From assembly GCF_002901825.1 (NCBI RefSeq), contig NZ_PPQD01000026.1:242984-291647 (forward strand): a DNA stretch of 48,664 nucleotides, given 5' to 3'. Every line of letters starts with the position of its first letter. The stretch's first letter is position 1. This document shows positions 1 through 8,319 of the stretch, piece by piece. Made by a program: the position numbers and the translations under genes. A model generated the notes under the pieces. That model saw nothing but the letters and a program-made list of their open reading frames with translations. It was not told where the DNA came from and made no database searches. The DNA is from Mammaliicoccus sciuri (GTDB lineage Bacteria; Bacillota; Bacilli; Staphylococcales; Staphylococcaceae).

Positions 1-9
1 GGGTGATCA

Positions 10-130
10 CTTGGCTTAATTAGGGAGTTAAGCTAAGACTTGGACGATCTCTTGGCTTAATTAGGGAGTTAAGCTAAGACTTGGACGATCTCTTGGCTTA
101 AGTCAGTAGTTAAGCAAAGACTTGGATGAG
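10..130. repeat. 41-bp tandem repeat, three copies
   Basis: Units begin at 10, 51 and 92 with CTTGGCTTAA. The first two are nearly identical and the third is diverged. Each unit carries the inverted arms CTTGGCTTAA and TTAAGCTAAG around an 8-nt loop. The same arms can also pair across the unit boundary, giving about 11 bp around CTTGGACGATC. The array may continue leftward beyond the window. No reading frame is conserved through it. Confidence 0.85.
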
Positions 131-140
131 TTCTCGTGTG

Positions 141-293
141 TTTACTTCTCCTTTAACTCACATCTTTCCACATCCATATTCAACAACACTCTGCACCATA
201 CCCAATACACCTTCGCCCCCATAGGTCCATACTCAACAAACCTCCACACACAAAAACAAACCCTTACCCCCATATTCCTCATTCCACAAAAAA
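141..293. other. G-depleted, C-rich intergenic tract
   Basis: Counting by eye, these 153 bases hold only 4 G against about 60 C on the plus strand. The tract lies between the 41-bp repeat and the terminator of the DUF456 gene. A 72-codon frame crosses it but has no ribosome binding site and no recognisable protein character, so I do not call a gene. I see no other feature here. Confidence 0.6.
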
Positions 294-323
294 GCCTGAT
301 ACAGCTATTGAACTGTACCAGGC
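288..323 (-). terminator. Rho-independent terminator of the DUF456 gene
   Basis: On the minus strand an 11-bp stem (294-304 with 313-323, one G-U pair) with an 8-nt loop is followed by a run of T. It lies 13 bases beyond the stop codon at 337. Confidence 0.85.
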
Positions 324-336
324 CATCCCTACTATA

Positions 337-819
337 TTAAATAATAATATCAATAAAGAACCATATGATCATGACTACCATAATCAATGCTTTTGCTATT
401 GAGCTTGTTAAGAATCCAAGTAATGATCCTACACTTGCATTTGTTGCAGCTGCGATATCACCTTTTTGAATAATTTCTGTTACAAATACTAATACAAATG
501 GAACGATTATGATTCCAAATGGAGGAAATACGAAACAACCGATGATGACACCGACTGCTGCCATTGTTTCTCCTAATTTAGAACCTCCAAATTTCTTAAC
601 GAAATAACTATTCATAATAATATCTGACAAGATCATAAATATTGTAAATACAATCATTACTACCCAAAATATCCAAGACAATTTGCTTGAATCAATTGCA
701 AAGTGATAAATGAAATACCCTACCCATATAAATAATACGGATGGAATAATAGGTTTAACTAATCCTATAAATGCAATTACAAACATTAAAATAATTAATA
801 TCCAACTTATTGCTGTCAT
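337..819 (-). CDS. DUF456 family membrane protein
   Basis: This 160-residue, very hydrophobic protein has about four or five membrane segments (roughly 5-35, 45-68, 85-113 and 125-158) and a glycine-rich stretch around GGSKLGETMAAVGVIIGC. That pattern matches the DUF456 family, whose function is unknown. An AGGAGATAT ribosome binding site precedes the ATG. The start is 11 bases after the stop of the upstream MFS gene on the same strand, so the two are probably co-transcribed, ending at the hairpin at 288-323. The family assignment is from remembered sequence character; no function is proposed. Confidence 0.75.
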   Translation of the reverse strand: MTAISWILIILMFVIAFIGLVKPIIPSVLFIWVGYFIYHFAIDSSKLSWIFWVVMIVFTIFMILSDIIMNSYFVKKFGGSKLGETMAAVGVIIGCFVFPPFGIIIVPFVLVFVTEIIQKGDIAAATNASVGSLLGFLTSSIAKALIMVVMIIWFFIDIII

Positions 820-830
820 TTTTATATCTC

Positions 831-2042
831 CTAACTTACTTTAGTTTCGTTATGTGTCGTATGTTCTACTGTGAATATAAGTAATACAAATGCTACTGCT
901 ATTGATAAACTTGAAACAAAGAATACATTGCCTAGTCCAACTATATCGCTCATAATACCACCTAATAAATTTCCACCTAACTGCCCGATGACCATTGCAT
1001 TGGCAAACAATGTCGATGCGTATCCAGGAAATTCTGGTAAAATATCTTGAAAATAACTAATACCTAAGCCTAGTAAAATAGCTAAGAAGAATGCTAACGC
1101 TAGTTGTCCTATTAACATTGCTACGAAACTATCAAACACCCCGATGCTAAAGTAATAACCGAATCCAAAAATAGAACCAACCATTAATAATGTTTTTGTT
1201 TTGAACTTACTTGCAATAATACCAAGTATAATCATAAACGGCACTTCTAATCCCGCACATAAACTTGCTAAATATCCGACATGTGATTCATTATCTTTAA
1301 GATATTCTGTTACATATAATGGCATATTCAGCGTATACATCCACTGACCAACATGTAACAAAATGAATGCTAAGAATGGTATTAATAATGTCGGTTCTTT
1401 CATTAAGTTTGGTGCTTTCTTTTCTGTAAAATTACCGATAGCATTTTTAATAACTTTTTTCGGTTCTTTATAAAATATAATTAATAATACTAAAACTGTT
1501 AAAAATAGTGCCACCGTTCCACCAAACAATCCATCATATCCAAAGGTACTTAACAATACTGTACCAATTAAAGGACCAAATAAAAATCCTAATGAAAATG
1601 TAGAACGTAGAACTGTATTAGCAAATATACTTCTATCTTTATAAGCTGATTCATTAATTGATTCACGTGCTGAGGCATACATTTGAGGCATTGCTGGTGC
1701 AGCTAAACCTTGGAACATTGCGTAAAGTGCAATAAACACCCAAATTGTATGTATGTAGAAATAAATGGAGAAACATAATGCACCCATAATAAGAGCGGTA
1801 ATGATAAGATATTTACGATTAATTTTGCCACTATCTGAAAATCTAGCAACAATAGAGTTCACTGTAAATGAAGCTCCTGCTGCAAGCGCCATTAACAACC
1901 CATATTGTCCTTTCGTCATGCCTAAATGTTGCGTCGCATACAACACTAGGAATGGAACAGTAATCGCAACTGCCATACCAAGTAAACCCATATTTGCTGT
2001 AAAGAGTTTATAATTTTTTATTTGAAATAATTTCAAAAACAT
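831..2042 (-). CDS. MFS transporter, DHA1 type, possibly a sugar-efflux (Set-like) exporter
   Basis: The 403-residue protein has the length and hydrophobic pattern of a 12-segment major facilitator. A cytoplasmic loop near residues 190-215 (EPKKVIKNAIGNFTEKK) separates the two halves. The segment beginning the second half (HVGQWMYTLNMPLYVTEYL) resembles bacterial sugar efflux transporters of the SetA group, but drug export is equally possible. The first gene of a likely two-gene unit with the DUF456 protein, it is divergent from the MOSC gene across 134 bp. The substrate cannot be read from the sequence. Confidence 0.75.
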   Translation of the reverse strand: MFLKLFQIKNYKLFTANMGLLGMAVAITVPFLVLYATQHLGMTKGQYGLLMALAAGASFTVNSIVARFSDSGKINRKYLIITALIMGALCFSIYFYIHTIWVFIALYAMFQGLAAPAMPQMYASARESINESAYKDRSIFANTVLRSTFSLGFLFGPLIGTVLLSTFGYDGLFGGTVALFLTVLVLLIIFYKEPKKVIKNAIGNFTEKKAPNLMKEPTLLIPFLAFILLHVGQWMYTLNMPLYVTEYLKDNESHVGYLASLCAGLEVPFMIILGIIASKFKTKTLLMVGSIFGFGYYFSIGVFDSFVAMLIGQLALAFFLAILLGLGISYFQDILPEFPGYASTLFANAMVIGQLGGNLLGGIMSDIVGLGNVFFVSSLSIAVAFVLLIFTVEHTTHNETKVS

Positions 2043-2176
2043 GAATTCACAACTTCCTATATTTTATTATATGCTTGTACTTTAAAGCTTATCCTCTGCT
2101 ACGTCAATGCTTTATTGCTATAATTCACATTAACCGGTAAAATCATTATTAAATATTGAAAAAAGGAGTCATTCTA

Positions 2177-2824
2177 GTGAATTACAAAGTAGATTATATA
2201 TCAGTCGGAAAAATTGCTAACATCACATTTAGCGATCAAAAATCTAAAAAAACTGCCATTTTCAAAGAACCTTTTAAAGATAAAATGTACTTAACACATA
2301 CAGGCTTTGTTGAAGACGAACAGCAATACAAAGGACACGGTGGACCTGAAAAAGCACTCTGTTTTTACAGCAAAGATAACTACGCATATTGGGATGACAT
2401 TATTGATTTGTTACCAAAGTATGCAATTTTCGGAGAGAATATAACCGTTTCAGGTTTAACAGAAAAAGATTTAAACATTGGTGACACGTACGAACTTGGT
2501 GAAGCAATCATTCAAGTTTCATGTCCAAGACAACCTTGCGCTACAATCGCACAACGATATGGCATTAAAGATTTAGTTAAACGCATGGCTGATAGTTATA
2601 GAACAGGCTGTTACTTTAGAGTTTTAAAAGAAGGTTACGTTGCACAGAATGACAATATGAGATTAATTGAGCAAACTGAGCCTAAACTATCCATTTATGA
2701 ATTGAATGAAACACGATTTAAAGATAGTAAAAATCTACAACGTATTGACAATATTTTAAACCACGAAGCGATTAATGATGAAACTCGTGAAATATTTACG
2801 AAGTTAAGAAAGCGTCTGTCATAG
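2177..2824 (+). CDS. MOSC domain protein (YiiM-like)
   Basis: Residues about 25-150 form a MOSC domain. MOSC domains are found in molybdenum-cofactor sulfurases and in YiiM-type proteins that act with molybdo-enzymes on N-hydroxylated compounds. Key features are the YKGHGGPEKALCFY segment, the FGENITVSGL segment and the conserved cysteine in QVSCPRQPCATIAQRYG. The carboxyl-terminal 60 residues are helical and charged. I place the start at the GTG at 2177, because AAAGGAG ends 8 bases before it; the longer frame starts at a TTG upstream of that ribosome binding site. The gene ends at a strong hairpin at 2841-2876. Confidence 0.85.
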   Translation: MNYKVDYISVGKIANITFSDQKSKKTAIFKEPFKDKMYLTHTGFVEDEQQYKGHGGPEKALCFYSKDNYAYWDDIIDLLPKYAIFGENITVSGLTEKDLNIGDTYELGEAIIQVSCPRQPCATIAQRYGIKDLVKRMADSYRTGCYFRVLKEGYVAQNDNMRLIEQTEPKLSIYELNETRFKDSKNLQRIDNILNHEAINDETREIFTKLRKRLS

Positions 2825-2840
2825 AAATCAATATAACGAA

Positions 2841-2880
2841 AGCAGAAAAGAAATCCATACAGATTTCTTTTCTGCTTTTT
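2841..2880. terminator. Terminator of the MOSC gene, possibly bidirectional
   Basis: A perfect 15-bp stem (2841-2855 with 2862-2876) and 6-nt loop is followed by T5 on the plus strand. The convergent LysR gene ends at 2879, so the hairpin may serve both strands, although the minus-strand T run is short. Confidence 0.85.
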
Positions 2881-3754
2881 ATTTTTTTCCTATCTCAAGT
2901 TGATTAATATAGTTCTTTAAGACTTCTATGAATGATTTCACTTGTGGTAATTGTAATACGTTATGTTCATAACATATATATGTAGATCTTGTCAGTGGTT
3001 TACGCATGACATTTAATTTCTTGATTTCAAATTTATTTGTATCGATATCACCTATAACGAGTTCAGGTAAGACTGTTACACCTACACCATTTAATAATAA
3101 TGCTTTACATGTAGCGATTTGATCGACTTTAATCAGTGCATGGTATTCTTGTTGTAAGTAATCTGTATACCATTCTTCTATTTGTTTTAAGTAAATGGGT
3201 TCTGCTTGAAACTCGATCATTGGTAAAAGGTGTAGATCTTGTTTTCTATTTTTAGGATATATAAAGTAATGCTGCTCATTAAGTAGGAGATCATTTTGAA
3301 CATTCATAACTTCGTTGCCTCTTACGACCATGATGTGAAAGTCATTCTGATATTGTTTAATGTGTTCACTTGAACCAATTTGTAATTGTATATCTACATT
3401 AGGATATAAGTGCGTGTATTCTCCTAATACTTGTGGGAGAATGGTCTGTCCAATTAATGAAGATACCCCTATTGAAATGCTACCATTTACTTCGCCTATT
3501 TTAGAACTGATTTTATCTAATAATAAACGTTCTTCTTTTAACATTTTTCGAGCGTGCTCAATTACAAGTGAACCTTCATTTGTTGTAATAAGTTGCTTCT
3601 TTGTTCTTATAAAAATATCTATACCGAAAAAGTTTTCAATTGTTTTTAACCTTTGACTTACTGCCGGCTGAGATATATATAGAATGTCTGCTGCCTTCCT
3701 TAATGTCTTTACGTCTTCTAATGTTACCAGTAACTTATAATCGTCTACTTTCAA
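2879..3754 (-). CDS. LysR-type transcriptional regulator
   Basis: An amino-terminal winged helix-turn-helix (LRKAADILYISQPAVSQRLKTIENFFG, residues about 15-41 from the chosen start) is followed by a LysR substrate-binding domain to residue 290. The 291-residue length is normal for the family. I choose the TTG at 3754: AAGGAG lies 10 bases before it, whereas the ATG at 3778 has no ribosome binding site and overlaps a TATAAT (3782-3787) that looks like the -10 box. The gene converges on the MOSC gene and is divergent from uppP. The effector and targets are unknown; control of the neighbouring uppP is a guess from position only. Confidence 0.88.
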   Translation of the reverse strand: MKVDDYKLLVTLEDVKTLRKAADILYISQPAVSQRLKTIENFFGIDIFIRTKKQLITTNEGSLVIEHARKMLKEERLLLDKISSKIGEVNGSISIGVSSLIGQTILPQVLGEYTHLYPNVDIQLQIGSSEHIKQYQNDFHIMVVRGNEVMNVQNDLLLNEQHYFIYPKNRKQDLHLLPMIEFQAEPIYLKQIEEWYTDYLQQEYHALIKVDQIATCKALLLNGVGVTVLPELVIGDIDTNKFEIKKLNVMRKPLTRSTYICYEHNVLQLPQVKSFIEVLKNYINQLEIGKK

Positions 3755-3854
3755 TTGACACACACTCCTTACTTTCATTATATTATAACACGATTTGCAT
3801 ACACGACCACGCCTACAACTTTAGACCGAAATATAAATTTTTTTATTTCATAAA

Positions 3855-3883
3855 TTGAAAGTCGATTCATAATTCGTTATAGT
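3855..3883 (+). promoter_or_regulatory. Sigma-A type promoter of uppP
   Basis: TTGAAA (3855-3860) and TATAGT (3878-3883) are separated by 17 bp and lie 34 bases before the uppP start codon. Confidence 0.6.
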
Positions 3884-3916
3884 TGAGCATGTACATTAAA
3901 TAGGAAGGATCATATC

Positions 3917-4738
3917 ATGCTTATTATAGAAATTATTAAATATGTTTTTCTTGGGTTACTTCAAGGTATAACTGAACCGATTCCGGTTTCTTCAAGTGGA
4001 CATCTTGTGATGGCACAAGAATTTTTAGGTTTACATACGGACGGTCTAACGTTTGAAATTGTTGTAAATACTGCTTCATTAATTGCCGTGCTTATCTTAT
4101 TTAGAAAAGATATTATCACGCTTATTGTTGATACACTTAAATATATTAAAGGTGACCGTACCGAATCTATTAAGAAAAATTTCCAACTTGCTATGTACTT
4201 AGTCATTGCAACGATTCCTGCAGGTGTTCTAGGTATTATCTTTAAAGATATTATTGGAGATACTAAAAGTGTGATTATGGTAGGTATCATGCTTATCGTC
4301 ACTGGTATCGCATTGTGGTTTATTAAGAATAAACGTGGACAAAAGCTTGAAAAAGATTTGTCACTTAAAGATGCTATTATCGTAGGTTTATTTCAAGCAG
4401 TTGCCTTAATACCTGGACTAAGTCGAAGTGGTGCAACGATTGTTGGTGCATTAGGTGTAGGTATGAACCAAAAAACAGCATTTAAATTCTCATTCTTACT
4501 ATATATCCCGGTAAGTTTAGGTACAGCTTTACTTGGTATTAAAGATATTGTTGAAACACCCCCCGATACATCATTGATGATTTCATATGTATTTGCATTT
4601 ATTGCATCTCTTGTAGCAAGTTATTTCTCTCTAAAATGGTTACAAGGCATTATGGAACGTGGTCAATTAGGTATCTTTAGTAAATATTGTTTCATCGTAG
4701 GTCCATTAGCAATTATACTAGCGCTAATCTTCTTATAA
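3917..4738 (+). CDS. uppP: Undecaprenyl-diphosphatase UppP (BacA)
   Basis: UppP removes a phosphate from undecaprenyl diphosphate at the membrane, so the lipid carrier can be reused for peptidoglycan and teichoic acid synthesis; overproduction gives bacitracin resistance. The 273-residue protein shows both family signatures: GLLQGITEPIPVSSSGH near residue 14 and PGLSRSGAT near residue 167. About eight membrane segments are visible. A GGAAGGATC ribosome binding site precedes the ATG. The gene stands alone between its own promoter and a hairpin terminator at 4743-4782. Confidence 0.96.
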   Translation: MLIIEIIKYVFLGLLQGITEPIPVSSSGHLVMAQEFLGLHTDGLTFEIVVNTASLIAVLILFRKDIITLIVDTLKYIKGDRTESIKKNFQLAMYLVIATIPAGVLGIIFKDIIGDTKSVIMVGIMLIVTGIALWFIKNKRGQKLEKDLSLKDAIIVGLFQAVALIPGLSRSGATIVGALGVGMNQKTAFKFSFLLYIPVSLGTALLGIKDIVETPPDTSLMISYVFAFIASLVASYFSLKWLQGIMERGQLGIFSKYCFIVGPLAIILALIFL

Positions 4739-4742
4739 TAAA

Positions 4743-4782
4743 AAAACGAGGAATTCCAACTTTAAAGGGATTCCTCGTTTTT
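4743..4782. terminator. Bidirectional terminator between uppP and the DUF402 gene
   Basis: A stem of about 13 bp (CGAGGAAT paired with ATTCCTCG plus inner pairs) is flanked by A runs on the left and T runs on the right, so it can act on both converging transcripts. Confidence 0.8.
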
Positions 4783-4814
4783 ATATAGAAATATGCCATA
4801 ACATTGTGGTTAAA

Positions 4815-5354
4815 TCACTTCGCATTCATAATTTCGTGAAAACAATATCTGATTTTCTTTTCAATTCCTTTGAAATCCGTCTCTAATTTAAACATAATTT
4901 CATGAGCTGTAACATATGCCTTATGGAATTGGGCTTTGGATATTTTCTTCTCTTTAAGCATTCTTTCTAAATCATCTTCATCAACAAGTTCATATTCACC
5001 CGACTTCGGTATCACTAAAACATCAAGACATAAATCTAATGTTCTAGCATTTCCAAGTTGTGTGATATTCCTCAAATTCACATCAAAATAGTATTGTACT
5101 GGTTTATTTTGTTTATCGTACATTACAGTAATACTATACGGCTTCTTTTCAGGTAAGATTTGCATCCACTTATATCCATTATCCGCAACTGTAATTTCCC
5201 TGCCGACCACATTTACTTGTAAGGGCTCTTTTACTTGTACCATTGTTACTAATCCTACAAGCCCTTGAAAATGATTGGTGTCCAATACAACTTCTTTATA
5301 TTCGCGATTAAGGAGACGTCGCCAATGACGTTTGTCAATATACTTAACTTTCAT
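4815..5354 (-). CDS. DUF402 domain protein
   Basis: The 179-residue soluble protein has the DUF402 pattern: a beta-rich first half with YFDVNLRNITQL, then LDVLVIPKSGEYELVDEDDLERML and a helical end. Family members are RNase E/FAU-1-like or nucleoside-phosphate phosphatase proteins (the S. aureus Ntdp type), which use several aspartate and glutamate residues for metal binding. Here the acidic cluster at VDEDDLE and the N-terminal YIDKRHWRRL are seen. AAGGAG stands 8 bases before the ATG. The gene is single, with a terminator at 4743-4782 behind it. The biochemical role is inferred only from the family. Confidence 0.75.
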   Translation of the reverse strand: MKVKYIDKRHWRRLLNREYKEVVLDTNHFQGLVGLVTMVQVKEPLQVNVVGREITVADNGYKWMQILPEKKPYSITVMYDKQNKPVQYYFDVNLRNITQLGNARTLDLCLDVLVIPKSGEYELVDEDDLERMLKEKKISKAQFHKAYVTAHEIMFKLETDFKGIEKKIRYCFHEIMNAK

Positions 5355-5442
5355 AAGTTACCAACTCCTTTTTTACATTATATAAAAAACCATGTCTAAT
5401 TCAAAGCATTCAATATAGAATTTCATAAATTAAATTACTATT

Positions 5443-5486
5443 CTAAAAAAACACTACAAGAAACAGTGCTGTTTCTTGTAGTGTTT
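5443..5486 (-). terminator. Terminator of the emrAB-like operon
   Basis: An 18-bp perfect stem (5449-5466 with 5469-5486) is followed on the minus strand by TTTTTTAGAA. It lies about 70 bases past the stop of the MFS gene. Confidence 0.9.
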
Positions 5487-5557
5487 AAACAATTAAACAT
5501 TAATATATAATTTAAAAATACAAAATGAATTTATATTTTTATATCTAGGAGTCGTTA

Positions 5558-7450
5558 CTATTCTTTTGATAAATAATGAGATTTACCTTTTAAGAATAAA
5601 CTTAAAATTAAAGCAATCACACTGAATAAAGTTGCAATCCAGAATGCATCGTTAATACCTTGAACTGTAGCCAGTTTGTTGAAGAATGTAAATAGTGCAG
5701 TTGTACCTGCTTCTTCTCCGCCAACAGATTCTGATAAAGCTTTAATTTGTTCTTGTATCATTGGATTTGTTGAATCCATATTATCTGACATATTTGCCAA
5801 ATGTGTTGTCGTATTTTGAGTCATAACTGTAACAAGAATGGCTGTACCGATTGACCCTGCTAATTGTCTTACAGTATTACTAATTGCATTACCATGCGGA
5901 ATTAATCGTTGTGGTAATGAATTCATTCCTGCTGTCATAATTGGCATCATGATGAAACTCATACCAAATGAACGGACAATATAAATAACAAGTATTGTTG
6001 TATATGGTGTATCCATATTTAACTGTGTCAATTCCCAAGTAGCAAATGTCATAATTGTTAAACCAATTAAAGCGAGTGGTTTAATACCAAATGAATCTAA
6101 CATTTTACCAGCTATAGGACCCATGAAGCCCATTATAAGTGAACCCGGTAATAGTAATAACCCTGAATCTAGTGGTGTGAAACCACGTAAGTTCTGTAGG
6201 TAGATTGGTAATAAAATCATACCACCGAATAAACTCATTGTTACGATAACGTTAATGATTGTAGTCAATGTAAAGCCTGAATATTTTAATGCTGACATAT
6301 CAAGCATTGGATTTTTCATTCTGACTTCACGAATAACAAATAATGCTGTAAAGATTACACCGATAATCAATGATAATGAAACTGTTAAAGAAGTCCATCC
6401 ATCGTTACCCGCTTCACTAAATCCATAAAGCAATAATCCAAATCCTAAAGTACTAAAGATAATACCTTGAACGTCTGGTTTTGGATTAGATGTTTTTTGA
6501 TAGATTCTAAACCAGAAGAAACTAATAAATATTGCCACTAAACCAATCGCAAACATACCATAGAACATGATGTTCCAATGATAATTTTGGACAATCCAAC
6601 CTGATAATGTTGGTCCAATTGCTGGCGCTAGAATAAACGCAATACCTAAAGTACCCATTGCCGCACCACGTTTTTCTGGTGGGAATATTGTCATAAATAC
6701 ATTTGAACCTAATGGCATTAACACACCTGCACCAACTGCTTGGATAACACGGCCTGTCATCATCATTGGGAAGTTAAATGATAGCGCACATATAATTGAT
6801 CCAATCGTAAACAGCGTCATTGCTATAAGAAATAGTCTTCTGTATGAATATTTACTTATTAGAAATGCACTGATTGGTATTAGAATACCATTCACTAACA
6901 TAAATCCTGTCATTAACCACTGTCCTGTAGACGCTGAAATACTAAACTCATTGTTAATAACCGGTAAAGCAACATTTAATAATGTTTGGTTTAAAATAGC
7001 TATAAACATACCAAACATCATCGCAACTAAAATTTTGTTTCTTGAAATACCTTTGCCATATACGAAATTGACATGATGTTTTTTAATTTGTTCATTAATT
7101 GGTTCGTCTTCGTTTAATTCCATACCACGATCAGATAATTCAGTATGCTCATGTGATTCATCTGAATCTTTATCCTGACCTTCAGAAGACATATTGTTAG
7201 AAGTCGTTTCATTCATCTCTGAATCAGATGACTTACGTTCAGCTTCCATTTTCTCAATATTTGAACGTACTATTTGATGATCAACATCATCATCTTTTGA
7301 TTTCAATTGTGTTTCTTTATTCTCTGTTGTTTCATCAGTTACTTGCTTAGAAACTGATTTACTTTTTTTGCGTTTTAAAACAAATGCATTAATTCCAATC
7401 CATAATAGGATTGCTACAATTATATAAGCCACCGTAAAGGTTGATGTCAT
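5558..7450 (-). CDS. EmrB/QacA-type MFS multidrug exporter (DHA2) with acidic N-terminal extension
   Basis: Residues about 138-625 form a 14-segment DHA2 exporter: LNQTLLNVALPVI (motif typical of DHA2), GRVIQAVGAGVLMPLGSNVF and GPTLSGWIVQNYHWNIMF (motif C region) are all present. The first 25 residues make an extra membrane segment, followed by a hydrophilic linker of about 100 residues rich in Lys, Asp, Glu and Ser. With 630 residues it is longer than a plain DHA2 protein (450-510). It follows the EmrA-like gene by 12 bases in an operon, which suggests a two-component pump for hydrophobic toxic compounds. The substrate is unknown. Confidence 0.9.
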   Translation of the reverse strand: MTSTFTVAYIIVAILLWIGINAFVLKRKKSKSVSKQVTDETTENKETQLKSKDDDVDHQIVRSNIEKMEAERKSSDSEMNETTSNNMSSEGQDKDSDESHEHTELSDRGMELNEDEPINEQIKKHHVNFVYGKGISRNKILVAMMFGMFIAILNQTLLNVALPVINNEFSISASTGQWLMTGFMLVNGILIPISAFLISKYSYRRLFLIAMTLFTIGSIICALSFNFPMMMTGRVIQAVGAGVLMPLGSNVFMTIFPPEKRGAAMGTLGIAFILAPAIGPTLSGWIVQNYHWNIMFYGMFAIGLVAIFISFFWFRIYQKTSNPKPDVQGIIFSTLGFGLLLYGFSEAGNDGWTSLTVSLSLIIGVIFTALFVIREVRMKNPMLDMSALKYSGFTLTTIINVIVTMSLFGGMILLPIYLQNLRGFTPLDSGLLLLPGSLIMGFMGPIAGKMLDSFGIKPLALIGLTIMTFATWELTQLNMDTPYTTILVIYIVRSFGMSFIMMPIMTAGMNSLPQRLIPHGNAISNTVRQLAGSIGTAILVTVMTQNTTTHLANMSDNMDSTNPMIQEQIKALSESVGGEEAGTTALFTFFNKLATVQGINDAFWIATLFSVIALILSLFLKGKSHYLSKE

Positions 7451-7462
7451 AATACACCCTCC

Positions 7463-8110
7463 TTAATTCTTGTGGATTCGAACTTCAACATTCATTCCTG
7501 GAACAACATTTGTTGATGGCTTAGAATCAAATGTGATTTTCACTGGAACAACTTGTGTCACCTTTGTATAGTTTCCATTACTATTTGATGAAGGCATCAA
7601 TGAGAAACTTGATGCAGTTGCTAATCCAACTTGAGACACTTTACCTTTAACACTAGCTTCTTGTCCGTCGATATACACGTCAACAGCTTGTCCTTTTTCA
7701 ACATCTTCTACATCTGTATCGTCAATGTTTGCTGTTACATATAAATCATCAAAGTTATATGCATATGCAATTGGTGATCCAGCTTGAACTAAACTGTTTT
7801 CTGTTGCAGAAGTTTTTACGATTGTACTTTTAGATGGTGCTTTAATGTCCATTTCTTGAGACTGTCCATCTTCACCTTTACCAGCTACTTCTCCGATTTT
7901 GTCGCCTTTGTCATAAGTTTTACCTTCTTTAGCGTCGAAGCTTGTTAAGTTACCTGATACTGGGCTAGCAATTTTGATTTGCTCACCGTCAACTTTTGCA
8001 TTTTCTGTTTTTACATAATCTGTTGCTTCACTATAATAATGGAATCCTACTAGACCGATAGCCACTAAAATTACTATAGTGATAACATTTACAAGCACTA
8101 TTTTTTTCAT
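7463..8110 (-). CDS. EmrA/HlyD-type membrane fusion protein
   Basis: After a short lysine start (MKKIVLVNVITIVILVAIGLVG) that anchors the protein in the membrane, a biotinyl-lipoyl-like hairpin follows (KIASPVSGNLTSFDAKEGKTYDKGDKIGEV, then KAPSKSTIVKTSATENSLVQAGSPIAYAY). A beta-barrel domain ends in VVPGMNVEVRIHKN, the classic end of HlyD-family adaptors. I start it at 8110: GGAGG lies 10 bases before that ATG, while the ATG at 8146 overlaps a TATAAT at 8145-8150 that is the likely -10 box. It is the first gene of the operon with the MFS exporter and is divergent from a TetR-type regulator. Confidence 0.9.
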   Translation of the reverse strand: MKKIVLVNVITIVILVAIGLVGFHYYSEATDYVKTENAKVDGEQIKIASPVSGNLTSFDAKEGKTYDKGDKIGEVAGKGEDGQSQEMDIKAPSKSTIVKTSATENSLVQAGSPIAYAYNFDDLYVTANIDDTDVEDVEKGQAVDVYIDGQEASVKGKVSQVGLATASSFSLMPSSNSNGNYTKVTQVVPVKITFDSKPSTNVVPGMNVEVRIHKN

Positions 8111-8144
8111 TACTTTATTTCCTCCAAATTTCAATGATTTATTC

Positions 8145-8194
8145 ATTATACGGCTCTAGAATGATGATTTAAACCAACAAATTAAATAAGTTTG
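8145..8194 (-). promoter_or_regulatory. Promoter and candidate TetR operator of the efflux operon
   Basis: TATAAT on the minus strand occupies 8145-8150. An imperfect inverted repeat, AACCAACAAA against TTTGTCGGGTT, spans about 8172-8191 and covers the -35 region. Its position between the efflux genes and a divergent TetR-type gene suggests an operator. The arms differ by one inserted base, so this is tentative. Confidence 0.4.
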
Positions 8195-8319
8195 TCGGGT
8201 TAAGATGACGGAAAAATCAGATAATTATTCATAATATCTACATATTTAAATGGTATATGAATGTATCTTTGAACGGCTTTTTGTTAAAATATTAGGTATG
8301 TATTTATTCGAGGTGACCT

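Noticed and set aside
122-340. A 72-codon plus-strand frame near the left edge
   Set aside because: It runs through the repeat, the G-poor tract and the terminator of the opposite-strand gene, and has no ribosome binding site.
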